Assembly: GCA_041649955.1 (NCBI GenBank) | Contig: JBAZMD010000021.1 | Coordinates: 1 to 11,272, forward strand | Reading direction: 5' to 3' | DNA: 11,272 nt | Source: JAQUPP01 sp041649955 | GTDB lineage: Bacteria > Patescibacteriota > Patescibacteriia > UBA2591 > JAQUPP01 | Shown here: one piece after another, positions 5,523-11,272 of the stretch | Layout of the letters: every line of letters starts with the position of its first letter | How positions within the stretch are numbered: the first letter of the stretch is position 1 | Made by a program: the position numbers and the translations under genes | The notes under the pieces: model-generated | Told to the model about the DNA's origin: nothing | Seen by the model: the letters and a program-made list of their open reading frames with translations, nothing else | Databases searched by the model: none

Positions 5523-6503
5523 TTAAAGATTATTCGCCACCAAGTTTATTCGTATAGAATCGCACTTGGCGAGATAATCTTGCCCGATTAAACCTAATTT
5601 TTCTATTTCCGTTCCTGAGTGGTAGAAAGCAATCAGTTCTCTACCTTGCTCTGACTTCGGAATATTATCCAAATATCTTAGATTCCAATCGCAGAGCAGA
5701 ATCATGGATTTAATGGCTGTTCCATAATCCAAAACCCCTGCGAAAAAATTATCCGGTAACTGAGCATCAGGGTATTTTTTTCTCATCATTTTATATGTTG
5801 AGAAAATCATTTGAACCGGACCAAAAGCATTTCTTTTGCTTTTGACGTTGACAAATGCCCTTTCCCTGTTTGCCCCTAAAAAGACTAAGGTTCTCTTTGT
5901 GCTTCCGAAATGAGCGTTTTCCGTAAGAAATAGGAGAGTGGGAATCTTAGATGGAATTGTTTCAGCAACCAGCTGATTCTTGTTAGCCCGAGATTTTACT
6001 CCTTGTTTTGAAAGTTCTTCAAAGGCCTCATTAATTGAATTTTTCAAATACTCTCTTCCCGCGTCTGACAATTCAATTGAATTGATTCCCTTGGAAAAAG
6101 GCGTCCAACTAAAATCTTTCATTTCCTCTCCAATACAGGCTTTATTTTTCAATAATAGCAATTGGTAGTTGGAATGATGCTGGCGGAAAAAAGATGCACT
6201 CAAACCTTTCAGCACTATAGATGGAATTTTACTGTTTTTTAACATTTTTCTGTTATGCTTCAATTCAACGATTTCCATCTTGAAAATTTTTATCTTTTCT
6301 TTTTTCAAAGTATCATATACCGCGACATATGCAGTATTAGAATTACTGCATAGGAATTTGTCATTGGAAAGCATTTCTCCGGCTTTATCTATTCTGGCGA
6401 TTAAACTGTGCCTGAGAGCCTCTCGTGTTTTATGGGTTTTTTCTTTAAACCCGATAAAACCAACAATCAAACAGATTGCAATTATCAAACAAGTTTTTTT
6501 CAT
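5523..6503 (-). CDS. Membrane-anchored lysozyme/lytic-transglycosylase-like protein
   Basis: This 326-aa protein starts with a signal or signal-anchor sequence (KK then a hydrophobic stretch at 4-19) and no lipobox. A charged stretch to about residue 180 has no recognisable domain. The C-terminal part from about 180 resembles an SLT-type lysozyme fold. A helix ending in LLFLTENAHF has E195 as candidate catalytic acid (E181 is an alternative). NAFGPVQM (225-232) then matches the G..Q motif of goose-type and SLT enzymes. YPDAQLPDNFFAG and a helix AIKSMILLCDWNL follow. The spacing E195 to Q231 (36) is longer than usual in SLT domains, so this is tentative. If correct, it would cut peptidoglycan outside the membrane. 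It has its own promoter, leader hairpin, strong SD (AAAGGAG) and terminator, and is preceded by the MITE-like element. Confidence 0.55.
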   Translation of the reverse strand: MKKTCLIIAICLIVGFIGFKEKTHKTREALRHSLIARIDKAGEMLSNDKFLCSNSNTAYVAVYDTLKKEKIKIFKMEIVELKHNRKMLKNSKIPSIVLKGLSASFFRQHHSNYQLLLLKNKACIGEEMKDFSWTPFSKGINSIELSDAGREYLKNSINEAFEELSKQGVKSRANKNQLVAETIPSKIPTLLFLTENAHFGSTKRTLVFLGANRERAFVNVKSKRNAFGPVQMIFSTYKMMRKKYPDAQLPDNFFAGVLDYGTAIKSMILLCDWNLRYLDNIPKSEQGRELIAFYHSGTEIEKLGLIGQDYLAKCDSIRINLVANNL

Positions 6504-6515
6504 CTTTTCTCCTTT

Positions 6516-6531
6516 GTCTGTCGAAACAGAC
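6516..6531 (-). promoter_or_regulatory. Leader hairpin next to the SD
   Basis: On the minus strand, GTCTGT and ACAGAC form a 6-bp stem closed by a TTCG tetraloop. It lies directly upstream of the AAAGGAG ribosome-binding site of the 326-aa gene, within a leader of about 57 nt. Confidence 0.6.
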
Positions 6532-6566
6532 TTTGTTTAAGAACTAATTTAAGTTTTTGTATAAAT

Positions 6567-6595
6567 ATTTTAGCACATTTTTTGCCTTTTGTCAA
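6567..6595 (-). promoter_or_regulatory. Near-consensus promoter of the 326-aa gene
   Basis: On the minus strand, TTGACA (complement of 6590-6595) is followed after exactly 17 bp by TAAAAT (complement of 6567-6572). The -35 box abuts the left end of the MITE-like element, and four of its bases belong to the TCAA target duplication. Confidence 0.8.
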
Positions 6596-6732
6596 CCCCC
6601 TCACCTAGAACGCTGATAAACACTCAGTTTTGTGTTTATCAAATATTTAAATTTAATATAAATAAAAAATGCTTTGAATATTAATAAACAGGTATTGTTT
6701 TTTTAGAAATACATCAGCGTTTGGTGAGGGGG
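6596..6732. mobile_element. MITE-like element, 137 bp, with terminal inverted repeats and TCAA target duplication
   Basis: The left end CCCCCTCACC (6596-6605) and right end GGTGAGGGGG (6723-6732) are perfect inverted repeats. After a small mismatch (TAG against A), they continue as AACGCTGAT (6609-6617) and ATCAGCGTT (6713-6721). Both ends are flanked by the direct repeat TCAA (6592-6595 and 6733-6736), as expected of a 4-bp target duplication. The interior is AT-rich and has no plausible gene. It contains a 9-bp hairpin GATAAACAC/GTGTTTATC (6615-6623 with 6632-6640). It is too short to encode a transposase, so it would be non-autonomous. I cannot assign an IS family. Confidence 0.65.
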
Positions 6733-6751
6733 TCAAGTGTATTTTAAAAAT

Positions 6752-6783
6752 AAAAAAGGAGCAGTTTTTAACACTGCCCCTTT
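6752..6783 (-). terminator. Intrinsic terminator after the 213-aa gene
   Basis: On the minus strand, AAAGGGGCAGT (complement of 6773-6783) pairs with ACTGCTCCTTT (complement of 6755-6765), with one G-T pair, around a 7-nt loop. A T-run follows. It begins 12 nt after the stop codon. Confidence 0.85.
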
Positions 6784-6795
6784 GTTTTCTCAAAT

Positions 6796-7437
6796 TTATT
6801 TAAAAAAACGTCTATTTCTCCACCTTTTACCCTCAAGATAATCGACAATGTCTATAAATATATCCTCAGGATTAGTGGGTTGTAAAAATTTCAGAAGTAA
6901 TACCACGACAATCCAAAAAATTAAGATAAAGAGTAAACCCAATATCGTAGTCAATAAGAAATTGGTGTTTAGCTCAATTCTTATCAATCCTGCTTCTTCG
7001 TCTAGCGTGACACTCTCAATCTTCTGAAAAATATTAATTCCCCTAACTTGCTCGCGTGCGTTACACCATCCTATGCCTTCAGATAATCCTGAATAGTCCA
7101 GCCAAATGCCATTACGATTAATCACTTTAACTTGAACTTCTTTGTAGGATAGAGCAAAAAAATTAGTTAAAGAGATTAAAGAATCAGACCTAATTTCATC
7201 AACTAGGGTTATCTTGTCGGTGTAAAAACTATCAAGAAAGACATTGATTGCTTCTTTTCTGTTCTGGTTTATTAAACAGACAATCCATATTGTTGAGATT
7301 ATCCATATAATAATGCCGATTTTTTTAAAGCCCTTTTTGGATTTCTTTGATTCTCCTTCCAATACAATTGATTTTTTTTCAGACAGTTGTTTCGGGGTTA
7401 CTGATTTTTTTTCTGGCACTTTATTTTTTGTTGCCAT
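6796..7437 (-). CDS. Two-helix membrane protein, function unknown
   Basis: This 213-aa protein has a lysine-rich N-terminus of about 38 residues (many K, S and E) and a first membrane helix at 40-57. A middle domain of about 100 residues has a strand-rich pattern around 98-118 and 140-156. A second helix follows at 161-183, and the tail contains IFIDIVDYLEGKRWRNRRFF. With the basic N-terminus inside, the middle domain would be extracytoplasmic and both ends cytoplasmic. I recognise no family. It has an own promoter, a leader hairpin, an SD (AAGGAGG) and a terminator. It is divergent from holB. Confidence 0.6.
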   Translation of the reverse strand: MATKNKVPEKKSVTPKQLSEKKSIVLEGESKKSKKGFKKIGIIIWIISTIWIVCLINQNRKEAINVFLDSFYTDKITLVDEIRSDSLISLTNFFALSYKEVQVKVINRNGIWLDYSGLSEGIGWCNAREQVRGINIFQKIESVTLDEEAGLIRIELNTNFLLTTILGLLFILIFWIVVVLLLKFLQPTNPEDIFIDIVDYLEGKRWRNRRFFK

Positions 7438-7470
7438 TTAACGCCTCCTTTTTTAATGAGTTGTACTGCA

Positions 7471-7487
7471 CCAAACTATATGTTTGG
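7471..7487 (-). promoter_or_regulatory. Leader hairpin of the 213-aa gene
   Basis: CCAAAC (7471-7476) and GTTTGG (7482-7487) form a 6-bp stem with a 5-nt loop. It lies in the leader between the promoter (7500-7529) and the SD (complement of about 7444-7450). Confidence 0.5.
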
Positions 7488-7499
7488 CCTATTACTCAT

Positions 7500-7529
7500 A
7501 ATTTAATCAGATTTTTTGAATCTTGTCAA
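7500..7529 (-). promoter_or_regulatory. Promoter of the 213-aa gene
   Basis: On the minus strand, TTGACA (complement of 7524-7529) is followed by TAAATT (7500-7505) after 18 bp, or by TTAAAT after 17 bp. The -35 box overlaps that of holB on the other strand. Confidence 0.6.
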
Positions 7530-7550
7530 GACATGCAGAAATGCTATAAT
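7523..7550 (+). promoter_or_regulatory. Promoter of holB, likely leaderless transcript
   Basis: TTGTCA (7523-7528) and a perfect TATAAT (7545-7550) are 16 bp apart. The expected start of transcription is near 7557, at the paired ATG codons 7555 and 7558. The mRNA would therefore have no 5' leader. Confidence 0.7.
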
Positions 7551-7554
7551 ATTT

Positions 7555-8505
7555 ATGATGAATATTATCGGTCACCAAAAGATTGTCAATTTTTTAAAAA
7601 AGAGCATTTCGGGCAATAATTTGGCCCATACTTATTTATTTTACGGGCCGTCTCATATCGGTAAAAGCAAGGTGGCTGAATTTTTCGCCGCCAGCTTAAT
7701 TTGTCAAAATCCGAAGTCCGGTGAGTCGTGCGGAGAATGTCAAAATTGTCTTCAAATTCAAAAGAAAATTCATCCGGATGTTTATTGGGTTATTAATCAG
7801 GAAAATAAAAGCCAGATCAGTATTGAGCAAATTCGCCAACTTAAAGAAAATTTGGCCTTAGAACCCTTTTGCGCTCCTTATAAAGTTGCTATAATAGAAG
7901 AAGCGGATAATTTGACCATTCAAGCGGCCAACTCCTTTTTGAAATTACTTGAAGAATCAGCCTCTAAAACAGTTATTATTTTAATCGCTAAAAGTTTTCG
8001 CAATATTCCTTTAACCATCAGATCGCGCTCGCAAATTATCAGATTTTCTTTTCCAAAAAAGACGGAAATTATTTCCAGTTTAACCGAAGATTTCAAATTA
8101 AGCGATAAAGATGCGGAAAATATTTTTAATTTAAGTTTGGGGCGGCCGGGTTCAGCCATGGAATTGGTTTCTGATCCCCAAAAAATCAAAGAATATCAAA
8201 AATTTCAAGCAGTAATATTAAATGAATTGGCTAAAAATAATTTTCTCAGCCGGTTTGAAATAGCCGATTTATTGAGCGATTCAAGCTCTTTAAGCAATTT
8301 ATTAAGAGTAATGAGAGATCTAATTCTTTTTAAAGTGGGTATTCCAATGTCTTCCGACTTAATACCTGTTTTGACAAAAGTTTCCAAGGTTTATTCCATG
8401 GAAAGACTAGCTAAGTTCACTTCGGAAATTTTAAAAACACAGATGATGCTGCGTCAGAACGTCAGTTTTAAAATAGCAGTTGAAAATTTATTAATCAATT
8501 TATAA
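7555..8505 (+). CDS. holB: DNA polymerase III subunit delta prime
   Basis: This AAA+ clamp-loader subunit helps place the sliding clamp on DNA during replication. With M1 at 7555 the protein is 316 aa. The opening MNIIGHQKIVNFLKKSI is typical of the family. Walker A is GPSHIGKS (31-38). The cysteines at 50, 59, 62 and 65 form the usual zinc module. IIEEAD is the degenerate Walker B, and SRS (157-159) takes the place of the SRC motif. The frame extends upstream to a TTG at 7516, but that start lies inside the -35/-10 region and encodes nothing family-like. The true start is 7555 or 7558, with no SD. It is the first gene of a probable operon with the lipoprotein, frr and rseP. Confidence 0.92.
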   Translation: MMNIIGHQKIVNFLKKSISGNNLAHTYLFYGPSHIGKSKVAEFFAASLICQNPKSGESCGECQNCLQIQKKIHPDVYWVINQENKSQISIEQIRQLKENLALEPFCAPYKVAIIEEADNLTIQAANSFLKLLEESASKTVIILIAKSFRNIPLTIRSRSQIIRFSFPKKTEIISSLTEDFKLSDKDAENIFNLSLGRPGSAMELVSDPQKIKEYQKFQAVILNELAKNNFLSRFEIADLLSDSSSLSNLLRVMRDLILFKVGIPMSSDLIPVLTKVSKVYSMERLAKFTSEILKTQMMLRQNVSFKIAVENLLINL

Positions 8506-8513
8506 ATTTATTT

Positions 8514-9596
8514 ATGAAACGTAAGAATTTTTTATTCCTGATCGTCCTGATTTTTGTCTTAGGGACGACCAGCGGATGTCTTAATATAAATGTCGCAAAA
8601 CCAAAGGCCAATAGCGGAATTTTTAAATCCGTAAATCGAGCCGAATCTTGGCAGCAAAAAGTCGGCTTGCTCGTTTTAAGCACGGCCAAAAAAGATCCGA
8701 AAGTTATTACGGATTTGGACGCAGTGGATGTTTCCGCTGTGGTTCTTGATCCGCAAGACAGCAATACTTTATATTTGGGAACTAATGGAAGCGGGCTTTT
8801 CGTCAGTTATGACAACGCGGAAACTTGGCAAAAATATTCCAAATTGCCGAGCGGAAAAATAAACGCCATTGCCGTTCATCCAAAATTAAAAAATGCGGTT
8901 TATACAGCCATCGGCAACCGTATTTTTAAAAGCCTTGACTGCTGCCGCAGCTGGGAAAATGTTTATTTGGAGGCAGCCGGAGGAGTGCAAATAAACGCTT
9001 TGGCCATTGATCCGGAAGCCGGCACCAGAATTTACGCCGGTCTTTCCGACGGCCGATTGATAAAAAGCGAAGATGACGGTTTAAGCTGGCTGACTTTTGT
9101 TGATCTTAAGGCAGGCGTTAAGCAGATTTTAATCAATCCGAATAATACGCAAATAATTTATGCCACTACTTCGGGTCAGGGAATTATGCGCACAGAGGAT
9201 AAAGGGGTTAAATGGGCTTCTTTAGACGAATCTTTGAAAAATTTTAATGGCGGCCGTGATGTTAAAAAAATGATTTTTGATCCGAGAAGAGCGGACGGAA
9301 TAATTACCGCCAGTAATTATGGTTTGTTAAGAAGCGAAGACGGAGGAAAAACTTGGGTTGATTATAAATTATTGCCAAAACAAGGCCAGGCAAGCATTCT
9401 TTCTTTCGCCATTAATCCTCAAAATCCTAATAATATTTATTATATTACCTCCAACACTCTCCAAAAATCAGTAGATGACGGAAAAACATGGGTGACAAAA
9501 TCATTGCCAAGCGGCCAAATTCCGGTTGAATTATTAGTTGATCCGAACAATCCGAATATTTTATATTTGGGAGAAGTTCAAAAACCTAAGAAATAA
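8514..9596 (+). CDS. Lipoprotein with seven Asp-box (BNR-like) repeats, beta-propeller
   Basis: The 360-aa protein begins with a lipoprotein signal peptide: MKRK, a hydrophobic run and the lipobox TSGC, with C22 as the lipidated residue. Seven Asp-box motifs (S.D.G..W) occur at about 39-46, 98-105, 140-147, 185-192, 227-234, 274-281 and 319-326. The first (SVNRAESW) is the most degenerate. Between them, segments such as INAIAVHPKLKNAVY repeat the blade pattern, so a seven-bladed propeller like sortilin/Vps10 or YCF48 is expected. Such repeats are structural, and no sialidase active site is visible. It would be a surface-anchored binding protein of unknown ligand. It starts 8 nt after holB with no SD. 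An adjacent cysteine pair sits in the third Asp box. Confidence 0.85.
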   Translation: MKRKNFLFLIVLIFVLGTTSGCLNINVAKPKANSGIFKSVNRAESWQQKVGLLVLSTAKKDPKVITDLDAVDVSAVVLDPQDSNTLYLGTNGSGLFVSYDNAETWQKYSKLPSGKINAIAVHPKLKNAVYTAIGNRIFKSLDCCRSWENVYLEAAGGVQINALAIDPEAGTRIYAGLSDGRLIKSEDDGLSWLTFVDLKAGVKQILINPNNTQIIYATTSGQGIMRTEDKGVKWASLDESLKNFNGGRDVKKMIFDPRRADGIITASNYGLLRSEDGGKTWVDYKLLPKQGQASILSFAINPQNPNNIYYITSNTLQKSVDDGKTWVTKSLPSGQIPVELLVDPNNPNILYLGEVQKPKK

Positions 9597-9618
9597 AATC
9601 ATTTAATTATTTAAAACT

Positions 9619-10170
9619 ATGAATATTATTGAATCTCACAAGCAAGAATTTGAAAATATCGTTGAATTTTTCAAAAAAGATATTCAAAGCATCAGAACCA
9701 ATCGCGCCACTCCGGATTTGGTTTCTCATGTTTTGGTTTCCGTTTACGGAGCAAAAACTCCGCTTGAACAATTAGCCAGTGTTAATGTTCCTGAACCTAG
9801 AACAATCGTCATTCAGCCATGGGACAAAAGCATTATTAAAGAAATTGAAAAAGCGTTAAGCTCGGTTGATTTAGGAGCAAGTCCGTTGTCTCAAGAAGGA
9901 ATTATTCGTTTAGTTCTACCCGCCTTAAGCGAAGAAACAAGGAATAATTTGGTTAAAATTTTAAAAACTAAATTAGAGCACGCTCATCAATCTTTGAGAA
10001 AAAATCGCGATTTAGTCAGGGAGAAAATTATTAAAGCCGAAAGAGCCAAAGAACTTTCAGAAGATGACAAATTTAGTTTATTGGAAGATTTGGATAAATT
10101 TACCGTTGCGAAACAAGAAGAGATGAAATTAATTTGCGAGCGAAAAGAAAAAGAAATTACCAGTATTTAA
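9619..10170 (+). CDS. frr: Ribosome recycling factor
   Basis: With EF-G, this protein splits the post-termination ribosome so that it can be reused. The 183 aa match the usual length of about 185. Visible family blocks are the N-terminal helix ending in IRTNRATP (25-32, corresponding to RTGRA.P), SVYGAKTPLEQLASV in the hinge and beta domain, EPRTIVIQPWDKS, then LPALSEETRNNLVK. The C-terminal helical bundle has LRKNRDLVREKI and KELSEDDKFSLLEDL. The glycine of RTGRA is asparagine here (N28), a mild deviation. No SD precedes the ATG. It lies 22 nt after the lipoprotein gene and 2 nt before rseP. Confidence 0.95.
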   Translation: MNIIESHKQEFENIVEFFKKDIQSIRTNRATPDLVSHVLVSVYGAKTPLEQLASVNVPEPRTIVIQPWDKSIIKEIEKALSSVDLGASPLSQEGIIRLVLPALSEETRNNLVKILKTKLEHAHQSLRKNRDLVREKIIKAERAKELSEDDKFSLLEDLDKFTVAKQEEMKLICERKEKEITSI

Positions 10171-10172
10171 TC

Positions 10173-11272
10173 ATGTCTATTCTTTTAACTATTCTCGGCT
10201 TGAGCATTGTCATATTTTTTCATGAATTCGGGCATTTTATTTTTGCTCGCATTTTCGGCGTCAGAGTTGAAGAATTCGGATTTGGCTATCCGCCCAGAAT
10301 GTTCGGCTGGATAAAAACGGATAAAAATAAATGGAATTTCAAATTTTTTTGGGGCAAAAAAACTCCGGAAGAAGCAAAAAATAAAACCATTTATTCCGTT
10401 AATTGGATTCCTTTCGGAGGATTTAACAAATTAAAAGGAGAAATGGGCGGCCAGGAAAAAGATGATTGGACAAGTCAGAAATGGTGGAAAAAAGTTTTAA
10501 TCGGAGTAGGCGGAGTTTGCATGAATTTTATCTTGGCAATCATATTATTTTCTTTTTGTTTTTCCGCAGGCATACCGCAAGCAATTGAACAAACAACCGG
10601 GGGCGGGAAAATTAAGGAAATTATCGGCATTCAAATAAGCATGGTTAGTCCGAATTCATCTGCTGAAAAAGCAGGCATTAAAATAGGAGATGTTGTTTTA
10701 AGCATTGATGGACAAGAAATTAAAACAGTAGAAGGTCTCCAAAATTATATTAAACCGAGAGCTAATCAAACGGTTAAAATAAAAATAAAACGCAATTTGC
10801 AGATTATTGAAAAAGAAGTTAACGTTTTGCCGGCTAATCAAAATTTTCAAGACATAGAAGAATCTTACGGCGTGATCGGTGTGGGCTTGGCCAATATTGC
10901 CATTGTTTCTTATCCTTGGTATCAATCGATTTATGAAGGCTTTAAAACCACATTTTTATTAATCGGACAATGGTGTTATTCTCTTTATTTGATTCTTAAA
11001 ACTTTAATAATCAAGCATCATATGATTGGCCAGTTTGTCGGCCCGGTTGGATTAGCGGCAATGGGGGGAGAAGTGGCCAGAGTCGGTTTTATCTATTTGG
11101 TTCAATTTTTAGCCATTATTTCCGTGGCCATAGGCGTTTCACAGTTTATTCCTATTCCCGGACTTGACGGTTCACGCATTCTTTTCGCCTTTATAGAAGG
11201 AATCAGAAAAAAACCAATCAAACAAGAAACAGAGAATCTTATTTTAAGCATTGGTTTTTATTTATTGTTAAT
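10173..11272 (+). CDS. rseP: Site-2 (RseP-type) zinc metalloprotease, 3' end missing
   Basis: The frame opens at ATG 10173, 2 nt after the frr stop, and stays open to the window edge (366 codons). The first membrane helix carries HEFGH at 17-21, the zinc-binding HExxH of family M50. A PDZ domain follows at about 150-240 (SPNSSAEKAGIKIGDVVLSI). A later helix holds IPIPGLDG with D332, the third zinc ligand (N.PIP.LDG motif). VGPVGLAAM, near residue 290, is also typical. Such proteases cut membrane-anchored regulators or signal-peptide remnants within the bilayer. The insertion of about 40 residues between HEFGH and the next helix (KTDKNKWNFKF region) is common in this family. Only the last helix or so is missing. 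Confidence 0.92.
   Translation, partial: MSILLTILGLSIVIFFHEFGHFIFARIFGVRVEEFGFGYPPRMFGWIKTDKNKWNFKFFWGKKTPEEAKNKTIYSVNWIPFGGFNKLKGEMGGQEKDDWTSQKWWKKVLIGVGGVCMNFILAIILFSFCFSAGIPQAIEQTTGGGKIKEIIGIQISMVSPNSSAEKAGIKIGDVVLSIDGQEIKTVEGLQNYIKPRANQTVKIKIKRNLQIIEKEVNVLPANQNFQDIEESYGVIGVGLANIAIVSYPWYQSIYEGFKTTFLLIGQWCYSLYLILKTLIIKHHMIGQFVGPVGLAAMGGEVARVGFIYLVQFLAIISVAIGVSQFIPIPGLDGSRILFAFIEGIRKKPIKQETENLILSIGFYLLL

Noticed and set aside
6596..6732. Integron attC site
   Set aside because: Size and imperfect pairing are suggestive, but the R boxes (RYYYAAC and GTTRRRY) are not matched and there is a target duplication, which attC sites lack.
7516..7554. TTG start extending HolB by 13 residues
   Set aside because: This stretch contains the -35 and -10 boxes, and the extra residues have no counterpart in the family.
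3010..7554. Integrase-type island using the tRNA as attachment site
   Set aside because: No integrase gene is present, and no copy of the tRNA 3' end was found near 7440-7550. The fragment copy is of the 5' end instead.
1..11272. CRISPR array
   Set aside because: No direct repeats with regular spacers were seen anywhere in the window.

Overview
The window is AT-rich and looks like a chromosome segment of a reduced-genome bacterium, most likely Candidate Phyla Radiation (Patescibacteria). This is inferred from the AT-rich code, conserved genes packed with 2-22 nt gaps, start codons without Shine-Dalgarno (SD) sequences, an O-antigen-ligase-like protein fused to TPRs, and the order holB - Asp-box lipoprotein - frr - rseP. 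No 16S or other marker gene is present to confirm it.

Layout: (1) 1-2899 holds the first 17 codons of a divergent exported or membrane protein (minus strand), then a plus-strand pair: a Wzy/WaaL-type polymerase or ligase with TPRs and a small two-helix membrane protein. (2) 2900-3081 holds a broken 5' copy of a tRNA with a 45-bp palindromic element in its D-loop, followed by an intact tRNA-Arg with anticodon GCG. (3) 3082-7437 is an accessory region: a SAM methyltransferase; a stand-alone, divergent PurH N-terminal domain; and four minus-strand genes (145-aa Rossmann-like protein, 41-aa single-helix peptide, 326-aa anchored lysozyme/transglycosylase-like protein, 213-aa two-helix membrane protein). 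It also contains a 137-bp MITE-like element with inverted ends and a TCAA target duplication. (4) 7438-11272 returns to core genes: holB (DNA polymerase III delta prime), a seven-bladed Asp-box lipoprotein, frr and a 3'-truncated rseP, probably one operon.

The most informative pattern is the contrast between regions. The core genes have no SD and holB appears leaderless. The five genes from 4189 to 7437 each have a strong SD. They are transcribed from four near-consensus TTGACA promoters, three of which have a hairpin in the leader, and intrinsic terminators separate the units. Together with an orphan SD after the PurH-like gene, this suggests that 4070-7440 was acquired from a donor with different expression signals, between the tRNA and holB. 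The functions of the accessory genes remain largely unknown. No stretch above 300 bases lacks a gene; the longest gap, 6504-6795, holds a promoter, the MITE-like element and a terminator.
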